Assembly (NCBI GenBank): GCA_949825045.1
Contig: OX463818.1
Location: 32,628,906 to 32,692,905, forward strand
DNA: 64,000 bases
From: Argyresthia goedartella
Taxonomy: Eukaryota; Arthropoda; Insecta; Lepidoptera; Argyresthiidae
Direction of reading: 5' to 3'
Shown piece after piece: positions 10,331 through 20,126 of this stretch; within the stretch, counting starts at the first letter, position 1, and every line of letters begins with the position of its first letter. A program made the position numbers and the translations under genes. The notes below the pieces were generated by a model. The model saw only the letters and a program-made list of their open reading frames with translations, was not told where the DNA came from and made no database searches.

Positions 10331-13300
10331 CTAATCAATAGGAAGGCGAGAAAGTGTTGCGACCGCTCTCTTGAGGACCGAGTCCCCCACCTTGACTTCC
10401 GCTGATCGAGGCGTGCCATCCCGACCCGTGTACAAATTGACGATCCGTCCTCGTCTCCATCTCAATGATGGCAGGTTCGCATCCTTAATCAGCACCAAAT
10501 CACCGACTTGAGGGGGGCTCGTCCGGTCAGTCCACTTAAGGCGCTGCTGCAAGATGTGCAAGTACTCAAGGGACCACCGTTTCCAAAAATCTTGAGCCAT
10601 CTGCTGCAACATCTGCCACCTAGTTAACCGACTTAACTTAACATCACCGAATGGGTATTCTGGCAGGGCGTTAAGGGGCTGACCTATAAGGAAGTGACCC
10701 GGCGTCAACGCTTCCAAATCATTTGGATCCGAACTGAGCGGGCACAACGGACGCGAGTTCAGTGTCATTTCAATTTTACAGAACAGCGTCGCAAGCTCTT
10801 CAAAGCGTAGAGAGGTCTCACCGATGATCCTCGTCAGGTGCGACTTAGCCGATTTAACCGCAGCCTCAAAAATTCCTCCCCAACGAGAACATCCCGGCGG
10901 ACTGAAAACCCATTCAATCCCTCGTCGGGAGCAAGCCGTACCGATGGCGTCCTGGTTACCGTTCAGGAATTGAGTGACCTCCTGCAGATATCGCCTGGCT
11001 CCGACAAAATTTGTGCCGTTGTCCGAACGGATTAATGTCGGGAGGCCCCTTCGTGAGACGAACCGATCCAGACATGCGATAAATGCCTCCGTAGTGAGGT
11101 CACTGACCACCTCCAAGTGGACTGCCTTCGTGGCCAAGCACACGAAGACGCACAGGTATGCCTTCACTAATCTGGCGTTCCGTAGCTGTGAAGTCTTGAC
11201 CATGAATGGTCCCGCGAAATCCATTCCGACACCCGCAAAGGGCCGGATTTTGTTAACCCTATCCGAGGGCAAATCGCCCATCTGGGGCTGCATCGTAGCC
11301 GCCTTGGCCCGATAACAAGGCAGGCACCGAAATACGACGCTACGCACTAAGCGTCTTCCCGATAGAATCCAGAACTCGCGCTGGAGAAACGCCATCAAGG
11401 CGTGGCATCCGACATGCCCATTCCGAACGTGTCGATCCTGAATCAACAGTTCGACCAACTTCCCTTTCCTAGGGAGTAACAACGGGTGGCGGGCCGCATA
11501 AGGCAGGTTGGAATTCCGCAGCCGACCTCCTACCCTCAGCAATTCTTGAGGGTCAATAAACGGGTTGAGCCGAGCCACAGCTCCCTTCTGTTGGACGCGT
11601 CCGCGTCTCAGAATGTCCAGTTCGGACTTAAAGTGCACCGTCTGCACGTTCCGTACCAATGCGAACAACGCATGGTTCCGTTCCCGTGGTGTCAGGACCT
11701 GTGTCCGCACTCGTTGCGCCTCAGAATTCCGACAATTCCGCGCAAATCGGCAGATCCAGGCGGTCACATTGACCAGCTTGTCGAGCGAGCTGTACCGTTC
11801 CAGCAGGCTGAACTCCTCTTCCGGCTCCGGTTGCGTCTGTCCGACTGTCAAGGCGCCGTTTGCCGTGGTAACGCGTGGACTCATTGGCCAATCCGATTCG
11901 GCTTGAGTCAACCATTTTGGACCCCACCACAAGGGATGTCCAACCAACTCCGGAGCGTGACACCCACGAGACGCACAGTCTGCTGGGTTCATTTCCCCTG
12001 GAACATGTCTCCAGATTAAGGGAACCTCCGAAGTCAAAATCTGCGAAACCCGATTCGCCACAAAAATCTCCAGCTTGTGAACTGAAGCCTTCAGCCAGCA
12101 TAACACGATCTGGCTGTCCGTCCAAGCGTAGACCGTATCTTCCAACGCTATTGACCCACGAAGAACCGTCATCGTGTGGTTGAGCAGACGAGTCAGGAGA
12201 GCCGCTCCCGAAAGCTCTAATTTTGGAATGGTCAGGCGAGTGCGCAACGCCGCAACCTTGCTCTTGGCCATGACCAACCGCACATCAACCTCCCCCGAGG
12301 AGTCGACCGTACGCAGATACACCGCAGCTCCGTAGCCCTTCTCCGAGGCATCGCAAAACCCATGCAGGGTGGCGGTGTATCGTTTGGTGGGGACCAACCT
12401 CCGTGGCAGTGAAATCCGATTAATGCCAGGGAGGGTCGAAAAGAACGAGTCCCACTCCGAGCTCAATGACCCGCCGATCGGGTCGTCCCATTTCAGCTCA
12501 GCAGACCACAATTGCTGCATAAAACACTTGCGCCGAAATGTTACCGGGGTGATCCACCCGTTTGGATCAAATGTCCTAGCCACCGTTGAAAGGACGTTCC
12601 GTTTCGTCCAGACCTTCGGGGAGTCCAACTCGACCCGATACGAGAACATGTCTGACACCGGCTGGTACTGGACGCCTAATACCGACAACATATTTGGATT
12701 TTCCAAATTTTCAAAAATGTGGGGGTCCTGCTGGTAGTCATCCGGAAGACCAGTCAGTAACTCTGGAGAGTTCGACATCCATTTCCGGAGCTCGTAACCT
12801 CCACCCCGTAAGAGCTCAACTAGCTCGTCCCGTCGAGCGAGCGCCTCCTCCACGGAATCTGCACCGGTACAGATATCGTCCACGTAGAGGTCCTGCTCCA
12901 GGATCGCTGCTCCTCTAGGGAAATTTAACCGTTCTCGATCCGCTAACTCCCGCAGAGTGCGAATCGCCAAATAAGGACTAGACCGTAGCCCGTACGTGTT
13001 GGTGTTCAACTCGTACACCCTGATGGGCTGATCTGGGCTCTCTCGCCACAGTATCAGCTGATACCGTCTATCGTCAGGGTGAATGACCGTCTGTCTAAAC
13101 ATCATCCGGATGTCAGCTACAAACACAACATTGTGTCGACGGAACCGTGTGATAACATCCGCGATGTCATGATTCAACTTCGGCCCTGAATGCAAACACT
13201 GGTTCAGGTTCATGCCGTTAGATGTTGATGCCGATCCATCGAACACTACCCGTATTTTGCCCTCCGGGGTCCTCAAGACCGCGTGATGAGGCAGGAAGCA

Positions 13301-14167
13301 GTGGTCTTCACGCTTCCAGTCGATACCCGTAACCGACATGTGGCCGAGCGACTCGTATTCCCGCTTGAAGTTGACGTACTTCTGCCGGAAAATCCCGTCA
13401 CGCTTCATGCGTCGTTCCATCGACAGAAGCCGCGTCTCGGCTGCATGGTGTGAACTGCCCAGCGGTGGGCGATCACTCCGAAATGGAAGACGTGTGAGAA
13501 ATCGACCTGACCGAAGGCGACCAGTATTGTTCCGATAAAACTGTTCACACTCTTCTTCAACCGGGTCCCACCGGCGTACCGTAGGTGGTTCCTCCACCTC
13601 CCAAAACTTCTGTATCACCTCCGAGAGTACAGAACCGAATAAGGGACTACGAGTCGCTAGGCGTGGGGCAGCCGGCATGACCGGACCCATTACCGCATGG
13701 CCCAGTCTGGTGTTGACCGAAACCAGACCAGTCGCCTGCAACACGTGGACACCTGGCACTAACAGGTATCCCAAGGCATCGACACCCAATAAAATGTCTA
13801 CTGGGCCCGGAATATCGAACTCCGGGTCAGCCAGTGACAACCCAGCGACCAACTGTCGCACCGAGGGCGACAACCGTACGTGAGGGTGTGAGCCCATGAC
13901 ATTAGGCATGACTAATGCCGTGACCGTCAGATTCACCGATGAATCCACCCGTGACGAGAGAGTAATCCGACATACTCCCTTAACGGAACCGACTTCCGTG
14001 TTTCCAATTCCCCGAATGGAATGTGGATACTCCCTTACCGAAATGCCCAACCGTCTTACAAGGTTGCACGACACTAAGCACCCCTGGGCCCCCGAGTCCA
14101 ATAGTGCTCGTGCCACACAAGATTTGCCGTCCGAACTCCACGCTATCACCGAGGCGGTGGGGAGCAT
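10331..14167 (-). CDS. BEL/Pao Pol: protease, reverse transcriptase, RNase H, integrase (intact, 1278 aa)
   Basis: A single uninterrupted frame. In order: aspartic protease with ARALLDSGAQGCL (DSG near 14090); Pao-type RT with FVADIRMMFRQ (first Asp) and LYVDDICTGAD (YVDD at about 12880); RNase H with HGFCDASEKGYGAAVY, PKLELSGAALL and YAWTDSQIVL; integrase with a zinc domain (GHVGCHALM ... CLPCYRAKA), DDE residues in GMDFAGPF, IRSDNGTNFVGA and GGIFEAAVKS, and the C-terminal WKRWSLEYLHILQQR and VGDLVLIKD typical of BEL. All catalytic residues are present, so the enzyme looks competent. A TAG at 14213-14215 separates this frame from an in-phase proline-rich stretch upstream, so the true start may be further 5'. 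The usual Gag-Pol fusion cannot be confirmed. Confidence 0.95.
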   Translation of the reverse strand: MLPTASVIAWSSDGKSCVARALLDSGAQGCLVSCNLVRRLGISVREYPHSIRGIGNTEVGSVKGVCRITLSSRVDSSVNLTVTALVMPNVMGSHPHVRLSPSVRQLVAGLSLADPEFDIPGPVDILLGVDALGYLLVPGVHVLQATGLVSVNTRLGHAVMGPVMPAAPRLATRSPLFGSVLSEVIQKFWEVEEPPTVRRWDPVEEECEQFYRNNTGRLRSGRFLTRLPFRSDRPPLGSSHHAAETRLLSMERRMKRDGIFRQKYVNFKREYESLGHMSVTGIDWKREDHCFLPHHAVLRTPEGKIRVVFDGSASTSNGMNLNQCLHSGPKLNHDIADVITRFRRHNVVFVADIRMMFRQTVIHPDDRRYQLILWRESPDQPIRVYELNTNTYGLRSSPYLAIRTLRELADRERLNFPRGAAILEQDLYVDDICTGADSVEEALARRDELVELLRGGGYELRKWMSNSPELLTGLPDDYQQDPHIFENLENPNMLSVLGVQYQPVSDMFSYRVELDSPKVWTKRNVLSTVARTFDPNGWITPVTFRRKCFMQQLWSAELKWDDPIGGSLSSEWDSFFSTLPGINRISLPRRLVPTKRYTATLHGFCDASEKGYGAAVYLRTVDSSGEVDVRLVMAKSKVAALRTRLTIPKLELSGAALLTRLLNHTMTVLRGSIALEDTVYAWTDSQIVLCWLKASVHKLEIFVANRVSQILTSEVPLIWRHVPGEMNPADCASRGCHAPELVGHPLWWGPKWLTQAESDWPMSPRVTTANGALTVGQTQPEPEEEFSLLERYSSLDKLVNVTAWICRFARNCRNSEAQRVRTQVLTPRERNHALFALVRNVQTVHFKSELDILRRGRVQQKGAVARLNPFIDPQELLRVGGRLRNSNLPYAARHPLLLPRKGKLVELLIQDRHVRNGHVGCHALMAFLQREFWILSGRRLVRSVVFRCLPCYRAKAATMQPQMGDLPSDRVNKIRPFAGVGMDFAGPFMVKTSQLRNARLVKAYLCVFVCLATKAVHLEVVSDLTTEAFIACLDRFVSRRGLPTLIRSDNGTNFVGARRYLQEVTQFLNGNQDAIGTACSRRGIEWVFSPPGCSRWGGIFEAAVKSAKSHLTRIIGETSLRFEELATLFCKIEMTLNSRPLCPLSSDPNDLEALTPGHFLIGQPLNALPEYPFGDVKLSRLTRWQMLQQMAQDFWKRWSLEYLHILQQRLKWTDRTSPPQVGDLVLIKDANLPSLRWRRGRIVNLYTGRDGTPRSAEVKVGDSVLKRAVATLSRLPID

Positions 14168-14212
14168 GACCGTCTGTGGAGTGGCGGCACCCTGTAAGTG
14201 GGCGGCGTGTCC

Positions 14213-14554
14213 CTAGCGGGAACCTCCGCGGGATCCGAACCCGCAGGGACCCCCGTCGGCCTGGTAACTTGGCTGCTGATATGCCACCGGTGGCATATCA
14301 GACCGTATGTACATCAGGGGGTCCCAACCCGCATAATAGGCCCCTCGCTGTCCCGGTACCCGACCATACCGGACTGTGAACGGTGTGCCCGGTGGCCACC
14401 GTGGATGGAGGGGGGAGAGCGGATCCAACCTGGGGCGCTCTAGGAATGGGGGCGACATCCGACTGTTCGCCTCCCTGTTCGCCTCCCAGAGCGACGGGCA
14501 GGGTGGCGCAGAAGGTGGTGGGCTCCCAGCCTTCGCGCTACTCATAGGTGCCAT
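14213..14554 (-). CDS. BEL/Pao Gag-Pol linker, proline-rich
   Basis: A Pro/Arg/Tyr-rich stretch in the same phase as pol, ending at a single TAG at 14213-14215 some 16 codons before the pol Met. It begins at an ATG overlapping the end of the zinc-knuckle frame (14542). It has no recognisable domain and probably belongs to the polyprotein linker between nucleocapsid and protease. The TAG is either a disabling mutation or a readthrough site; only comparison with other copies would tell. Confidence 0.5.
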   Translation of the reverse strand: MAPMSSAKAGSPPPSAPPCPSLWEANREANSRMSPPFLERPRLDPLSPLHPRWPPGTPFTVRYGRVPGQRGAYYAGWDPLMYIRSDMPPVAYQQPSYQADGGPCGFGSRGGSR

Positions 14555-15126
14555 CTGACACCCGCCCGTAACACGCGGTGAGCCAGCGGCCCGAAGTCCT
14601 CGCTGACCCTGGACAGCGGCGACCGAACCCCGGCTGTCCCGCCTGTTACCCCCGCGCTGCCCCCTTCCCCTCGGGGGGGGTCCCGTCCGCGGGTACCCCA
14701 GTCACCCCGTTGGTGACTCCCGTTGCCCGGAGGGGGACTGGGTCCGGCCCTGGTTGGGCCCTGTGACCGACCAACCTGAGTCCGGCCCTGGTGACCGTCC
14801 GATGGGCCTGACCGGTTCAGGCACAACACGACGTGGTGCCTGCCACCGCAGCCCTCACAGGGGGACGCCCGTGAGCACTCGCTCAGCGGGTGCGGCCCCA
14901 AACAACCGAAACACAATCGGTGGCGGAAGACCACCTTCCTGCGGGCAGCCACACCGAGCGCCTTAAAGTTGGCGCAACTAGTCACCTCATGACCGGCACT
15001 GTCGCAGTGCACACAGCCGTCACCCGACGGCGCGGCACTCAAAACGCCAAATTGTTTTGACCGACCACCCCCCCGTGGGGGTGGGGGGCGCGGCTCTTCC
15101 CGTATCCGCGCGGGTTGGCGCTGCAC
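14542..15126 (-). CDS. BEL/Pao Gag, nucleocapsid part with three zinc-knuckle-like motifs
   Basis: Contains CVHCDSAGHEVTSC (a CCHC knuckle), then CFGCLGPHPLSEC and CEGCGGRHHVVLC, two further Cys/His clusters in the pattern seen in BEL/Pao Gag proteins, followed by a Gly/Pro/Arg-rich tail. These motifs bind genomic RNA. It is out of frame with the capsid part by a slip in a C/G homopolymer near 15069. The knuckles are clear; the exact N-terminus is not. Confidence 0.8.
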   Translation of the reverse strand: MQRQPARIREEPRPPPPRGGGRSKQFGVLSAAPSGDGCVHCDSAGHEVTSCANFKALGVAARRKVVFRHRLCFGCLGPHPLSECSRASPCEGCGGRHHVVLCLNRSGPSDGHQGRTQVGRSQGPTRAGPSPPPGNGSHQRGDWGTRGRDPPRGEGGSAGVTGGTAGVRSPLSRVSEDFGPLAHRVLRAGVRWHL

Positions 15127-15761
15127 ACTGGCCTCCGAATCTCCGTGAATTGGACGAGCGTGGGCAGTTCCGAGCTACTGCCCCCATGCAGCTGTTCAAA
15201 CCGACTTTGAACAGCTGCAGGCAACCGTGACAAAACCATATATAACACAATATATGACCATTGGTCTACCGGCAGACCAAGGTTCTGAAGGGCCTTAGTG
15301 GCCACCAGCACAGGGTTGAGCACCTGTACCCGGATGTCAACATCCCGGGTTACTCTTGGGATGCTGAACAGCTTCCCCAGCTGCGCATCAACCAACCGCC
15401 TTTTGTGTTGGTAGCGGTCAAACAATATGACCCGGGCAATCTCATAATTGCCCGCCGTAACCGTTAGGTGACCGACCAACTCCTTCGGTTCACCCCGCAG
15501 TGCCATCAATAGCTGGGCCAACTTGTAGGCGCTGTCCAGGTCGTCCCGACCGTGGACCAGGCTATTGAACAAATTGATGAATGCCGGCCACTCATCAATT
15601 GCCCCACCAAAGGCCGGAATCTCCAGGTGTGGAAGCCGTCCAACCACACCCTTAGGGGGGGGGGTCTCCGCTACCCTCCCCGCGGTCATCCCGACGCGAC
15701 CGCTTAATTTTCTCGGCGCGACGTTCGATGTCGCCCAAGCAGTCCATCGCTTGGTCAGCAT
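15039..15761 (-). CDS. BEL/Pao Gag, capsid-like core (DUF1759-type)
   Basis: Carries the core typical of arthropod BEL/Pao Gag: LPHLEIPAFGGAIDEWPAFINLF, DDLDSAYKLAQLLMALRGEP and NYEIARVILFDRY. This is the particle-forming portion. It is joined to its N-terminal part only if one base is gained or lost in the ten-base C-run (minus strand) at 15655-15664, and to the zinc knuckles by another homopolymer slip near 15069. The segment 14542-15990 thus looks like one gag gene broken only at homopolymers. Confidence 0.85.
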   Translation of the reverse strand: MLTKRWTAWATSNVAPRKLSGRVGMTAGRVAETPPPKGVVGRLPHLEIPAFGGAIDEWPAFINLFNSLVHGRDDLDSAYKLAQLLMALRGEPKELVGHLTVTAGNYEIARVILFDRYQHKRRLVDAQLGKLFSIPRVTRDVDIRVQVLNPVLVATKALQNLGLPVDQWSYIVLYMVLSRLPAAVQSRFEQLHGGSSSELPTLVQFTEIRRPVCSANPRGYGKSRAPHPHGGVVGQNNLAF

Positions 15762-15990
15762 CCGCGCAGAGCTGCCTTACTGCAGCCACCGAGGCCTCAT
15801 CTGTAAGCCCGAGGGCTTCAGCCTCGGCAGCCAGCCGACACACCTTCCCGACGCGTGTCATTGCGTCCTCCACACGCTTGAGCAGGACATCGTCCATGTC
15901 GGGTCGCTCCACATACTTGTGAGTATGGGCGAGCCATCTCATCTCCTCACGGACACCATACCGCAGTACCGTCAAGGGCGAAGGTGCCAT
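15652..15990 (-). CDS. BEL/Pao Gag, N-terminal helical part
   Basis: Starts MAPSPLTVLRYGVREEMRW and continues as an alpha-helical, charged stretch rich in Ala/Glu/Arg, with heptad-like spacing consistent with a coiled-coil matrix region. It ends at the C10 run (15655-15664), beyond which the capsid frame continues. The ATG at 15990 is the first in-frame start after the leader and is my choice for the gag start. Confidence 0.7.
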   Translation of the reverse strand: MAPSPLTVLRYGVREEMRWLAHTHKYVERPDMDDVLLKRVEDAMTRVGKVCRLAAEAEALGLTDEASVAAVRQLCADADQAMDCLGDIERRAEKIKRSRRDDRGEGSGDPPP

Positions 15991-16647
15991 GGGTACCGAT
16001 TTAATTGTTCCTGGTCCTATGCTTCACTGCCGAACTAAGCACAGCCAGATACCAGCACTTTCCCGTCAGCGCTGGGCACAGAAATTAAAACTAAGTTGTA
16101 AAACCCAAGGCAACCACTAAACAATTAAATCATAAACAATATTTAATATGGTCGCCCTGTGGACATACACCTTATAATATACACTCTAAATCAATTAGAG
16201 AATGCCACCATGTGGTACAATCCAAATAACACACAAAAGGTTATTATAAAAAAAACTATTTTTCTAGTGGTGGCCCCTCCGATAGGAACCACACTTCCTT
16301 TGAGGTCAGCAAAATCAGCTTAATACCCCTTAAATAGCCCGACCCTGCTGTGTAAACCGAAATAACACTGTAGGACTATAGAACCCGACGTTCTATCGCA
16401 AGTAATACAATCTAGGCTTCGCAGAATGACTGTTCAATCCTTTACAAACAGTAGTTCCGACTACAAATTTATAACAACTGTTAACTAAATTGGCACTTAT
16501 ACTTTCAATTACCGAAAATGAACTTTAATCGTGGTATACCGACCACAGACTCATGGCCGACTTGAGCCAATCTGGGATATTCTTTTTTCCCAACTAAAAT
16601 GTGACAAAGGCAACCCTACCGTGAATCGATGATTTCCCACTAGGAAA
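15991..16647 (-). other. BEL/Pao 5' leader between primer site and gag
   Basis: About 660 bases of AT-rich, non-coding leader where the packaging signal would be expected. No ORF of note and no second element seen. Confidence 0.6.
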
Positions 16648-16664
16648 CCGCGCTTCTGCTACCA
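16648..16664 (-). other. BEL/Pao tRNA primer-binding site
   Basis: On the minus strand, three bases after the 5' LTR, is TGGTAGCAGAAGCGCGG. It starts with TGG, complementary to the CCA of a tRNA 3' end. I cannot name the tRNA without a search. Confidence 0.65.
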
Positions 16665-16667
16665 AAA

Positions 16668-17226
16668 TGATTGATTCCACGCCTCACCGAACGGCGTGGA
16701 ATCCTGAGGGGCCGTGCCCCTGCCACGTGAGAGAAAAGAAGTGATGAAATTGGTTACTGACCTTGTCTCCGTAGGCAGGAAATCGAAAGCTCGATTCGAG
16801 ACGGGAACACGGGAAAAGGGCACAGTTTGGGAAAGGATATGGAGTGAATCGAAACCTATCGTTGCTGCCGACGCTGTCGCCGGCGTGCTGCCTGCCGTGA
16901 CCGTGGAGTCACCGCTACCGATGCGACGATGTCCAATCAACAGGGATCACCTGGCCGCTGACGCAAATCTACTTATTTCCCGACGATGTAGATGATTAAC
17001 ACTCCAACCAGGCCCGACGCCTGTATTTAGTAATTGGTACACCGAAATACCATCAATGACATGAGGCCCGAGCCTACATGTTTGTTCCCACCGACGAGAA
17101 AGACCAAGAGAAAGATTAACCTCCAATCCCACATCTCGTTTCCGATACGAGTGACAGCTGCGGTTCTGTTTCCGTTCCGAGTCGCGCAACAAGAGGAGGT
17201 GCGTTCCGAAGCACAAATATTAAACA
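16668..17226 (-). repeat. BEL/Pao 5' LTR (559 bp)
   Basis: Same length as the 3' LTR and about 98 percent identical by eye. It should carry the promoter of the element. On its outer side the Copia coding sequence resumes. Confidence 0.92.
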
Positions 17227-19554
17227 CACAGTCTGAGGATCGTTTAAATCAAGTATCGGACAAAAATAACTTAAATCATGTTCATCCTTCTCTTCATACT
17301 GAACAGCTTTACGCGAACGTAAGTTTATACTACACGCTGGTATTTCAAGCTCGATCGGTTCGTCTGGTATGTAGGAAGGGTCATCATTGTCACCAGAAAA
17401 GTAGTCATCGCCTGAGGATTGTTCGACGTTGCTCTCTGTCTCTACTTCTTTCTTGTAGGGTTCTTCAGGATGCTGTACTGTTGTCGTACTGCTGTCGGAT
17501 GCACACGGTATATAAATGTTATTGTCACATTTCTGAACATTTTCTAAAAATACCACATCTCTACTCTTAATTATTTTATTCGTTTTTTGATCAAGTAATC
17601 GATAGCCTTTAGTAGATTCACAGTATCCGACAAATATCAGCTTTCTGGACTTTGAATCCCATTTTTGGCGTTTTTCTTTTGGTACCTGTATCATCACCTC
17701 GGAGCCAAAAATCCTAAGATTTGACAAATTAGGTTTCTTGCCGGACCACATTTCCATGGGAGTTCTACCGTCAATCGATTTCGTGGGGGACCTGTTAACA
17801 ACATAAGCAGCTGTTGCCAGCGCTTCAGCCCAGAACTGTTTTGACAAATCAGCATCATACAACATACACCTAGCTCTTTCCACCAGGGTCCTGCTCATAC
17901 GTTCTGCAAGACCGTTCATCTGGGGAGAGTACGGAGTGCTCGTCTGATGTTCAATACCATGTCCACGCAAGAAACTCTCAAAGCCTTGGTTACAGTACTC
18001 AGTTCCATTGTCTGTGCGAATCGCTTTTAATTTGCATTCGAGTTCATTCTCAACTCTACTTTTGTAATCTTTGAAAACATCAAGCACATTCAATTTGTTT
18101 TTCAAAAAATAAACATGAACTTTTCTTGTATAGTCATCTACAAAGGTAATAAAATATTTCATACCTCCCAGAGATTCTTGTTCCATCGGGCCACATAAGT
18201 CGCTGTGGATCAGCTGCAAGGGTTGCGTTGCTCTCTTGCCTGTATTATTAAAGGGTAGTCTGGTCTGTTTCCCCGTGAGACAGGTAGTACATGTGATAGG
18301 ACTCTTACTTTTCTCAGGAAATGGATCTACTCCTTCCGCACACTCCAGCAGCTTGCTAACATCTGTAAAATTCAGGTGTCCCATGCGTCGGTGCCATAGG
18401 ACAGCATCATTTAAGTTAGCTGAACAAGTCAGGTTTGAAAAAACTTCTCGGTGAGTGTTCAACAGATACAAGTTGTTTAATAATGTGGCTGAACACAAGA
18501 GTTTCCCATCTCTGTTATAGATATCACAGCCTTTGTCTCTGAAATTTACTTCACAGCCATTTTTCACCATAGCACTGACAGATAAGAGATTCGCGGCAAG
18601 TTTAGGTACATACAGAACTTGTCTTACCTGGATTTTGCTGTCTTCATTGCCATTCAACATTAAATTTACCTTTCCCATACTTTCGACTGGTAGCGGTGAC
18701 TTACTGGCGACAGTTATGGTTGGTATCGGTGAACTTGTGACGTCATACATCCAATCACGTCGGTTGGTCATGCTCATTGATGCACCTGAGTCCACATACC
18801 AAAGATCGAGTTGCATGGTCTGTGAAGAAGCTGAAAATGCTGCAATAAAACCTTTACTATCTTCAACTTTTTCAGAGTTCTTCTTAATCGGAGCACGGCA
18901 ATTCTTCGCAAAATGTCCGTGCTTGTTACATTTGAAACATCGGGGTCCTTTATTGACCTTTGTGGTGTTATAACTTCCATGAGTGGCCTTATTCCTCGCG
19001 AAGAACGCGGTGCTTTCTGAGCATTGAACTTCCTGCAGGAGTTTTGTTTTGATGGAATCTGCGCTGATTTTTATGCCTGAACTCTCTAATCCCATAATCA
19101 TTGGCTTATACGCTTCAGGTAAGCCAGCCAACATCAGCGTTCCAAGCCATTCATCGTCGATATTGAACTTAATATTCCGGAGTTTGTGAGCGGTGGACAT
19201 TATTTTATTTACATAATCATCTACACTTTTAGAGGAATCCAAAGTAGTTGTTATGAGGTCTCTCAATAAAGCAACTCTTCTGTATAATCCGCTGTCATCA
19301 AATGCCTGCTCCAAATTATCCCAGACTTCCTTGCATGTAGTTGCGCTCTGCACGTGTACATAGTTGTTCGGGTCTAATAGTAATATGAGCTTTGACTTAG
19401 CTTTTGTTTCCTTCTTGGTGTCTGTATTTTTACCAATGACGCAATCCCACAATTCTTCAAGCTCAAAAAATGCTTGCACGGCAAATTTCCAACTCGCGTA
19501 GTTTTCTCTTCCGACAAGGCGATCAATATGAAAACTGTTGTGGCTTGAAGACAT
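17227..19554 (-). pseudogene. Copia Gag-protease-integrase, truncated by BEL insertion
   Basis: An open frame from the ATG at 19554 (MSSSHNSFHIDRLVG). Gag of the UBN2/Copia type (ENYASWKFAVQAFFE; LLRDLITTTLDSSKSVDDYV), zinc knuckle CFKCNKHGHFAKNC (about 18900-18941), protease WYVDSGASMSMTN (about 18780-18800), GAG-pre-integrase domain (LWHRRMGHLNF ... CTTCLTGKQ), and integrase with its DDE triad in LIHSDLCGP, IRTDNGTEY and NGLAERMSRTLVE. It ends with a linker at ILDLNDPQT, where the BEL element begins; the polyprotein resumes at 9740. This half has no internal stops. An upstream in-frame ATG at 19674 is less likely, as it lies in the leader. Confidence 0.9.
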
Positions 19555-19723
19555 TTTTGCGTGGAAAAAATATTTCGATAAACATATGACAGAATATACC
19601 ACTGCCGTTCCAGAAAATTTATACGTCAAGTTCAAATCGTATTTATAACTGAACACAAAATTTACGCTGGCCAAATTTTCTTGTTCTCGCTGCGTTTATA
19701 TTTCCGGAATCTATCCGTTATCA

Positions 19724-19740
19724 ACCACACTCTGATACCA
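19724..19740 (-). other. Copia primer-binding site
   Basis: On the minus strand TGGTATCAGAGTGTGG directly follows the CTATCA end of the 5' LTR. TGGTATCAGAG is the well-known initiator-Met tRNA-type primer site of many Copia elements. Confidence 0.8.
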
Positions 19741-19886
19741 TGATAGATTTGGAAGATAATAAGAGTTGAAATAAAACGTGAACGTAAAGCACAAACGTAT
19801 TCTTTGTATTGAAGTCAAAAAACATGTCACATATGGTTGCTAAGACAATAAGCCTAACAAGAAGGTTGCGTTCTTAATGTCCAACA
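19741..19886 (-). repeat. Copia 5' LTR (146 bp)
   Basis: Contains the 9 bases near its inner end that the other LTR lacks. Outer end TGTTGGAC on the minus strand, followed (plus strand) by the GTAAT duplication at 19887-19891. Confidence 0.9.
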
Positions 19887-19891
19887 GTAAT
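19887..19891. repeat. Right Copia target-site duplication (GTAAT)
   Basis: Perfect match to 8127-8131. After it about 26 bases of Gypsy 3' sequence precede the piggyBac. Confidence 0.9.
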
Positions 19892-19913
19892 ACGGTTCTA
19901 TAGATTAATCCTG

Positions 19914-19917
19914 TTAA
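19914..19917. repeat. Left piggyBac target site TTAA
   Basis: Pairs with TTAA at 32895-32898. Confidence 0.8.
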
Positions 19918-20126
19918 CCCTTAACCATACTCTTTCTTTTTTTTCGGACGAACGAATCGTCAAGCAGATGTGACAACTGGCATTATGATTGAATGACATA
20001 ATACCAAAAACGAATCGCAAAAAAAAACAAAACAATATGGCCGTTTTGTCTTCACAGCTGACTGTCATACGTGAAATATAGGTGTTTTCAGTGCTTCGTT
20101 TGAATCTAAGTATATCTTCGAGAAAA

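Larger units (their letters stand above)
9741..17226 (-). mobile_element. Complete BEL/Pao LTR retrotransposon (minus, ~7.5 kb)
   Basis: Two 559-bp LTRs (9741-10299 and 16668-17226) with about 12 differences between them by eye, flanking gag and a 1278-codon pol in BEL order (protease, RT, RNase H, integrase). It interrupts the Copia polyprotein between codons that read ...DLNDPQT and LNEALSS. The flanks (TCAGG left, CACAG right) do not give a perfect 5-bp duplication. GC-rich codon usage sets it apart from its AT-rich neighbours. It is the best-preserved element in the window and, by nesting, younger than Copia. Confidence 0.92.
8132..19886 (-). mobile_element. Ty1/Copia retrotransposon (minus) interrupted by a complete BEL/Pao element
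   Basis: Bounded by LTRs at 8132-8268 and 19741-19886 and by perfect GTAAT duplications. Removing the BEL insertion (9741-17226) leaves about 4.3 kb, a normal Copia size. Read on the minus strand the order is 5' LTR, TGGTATCAGAG primer site, gag, protease, integrase, RT, RNase H, 3' LTR: Copia order, with integrase before RT. The coding region has a 2-base loss near 9655 and a palindromic rearrangement at 9433-9516, so it is defective. It sits in the Gypsy 3' region. Confidence 0.9.

Noticed and set aside
11486..12019. Long plus-strand open frame across BEL pol
   Set aside because: GC-rich minus-strand coding DNA leaves fortuitous open frames on the other strand. The protein has no recognisable domain, whereas the minus frame is a complete Pol.
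9736..17231. Perfect target duplication for the BEL element
   Set aside because: Flanks read TCAGG and CACAG, which do not match. I therefore rely on LTRs and the Copia frame to define the insertion.
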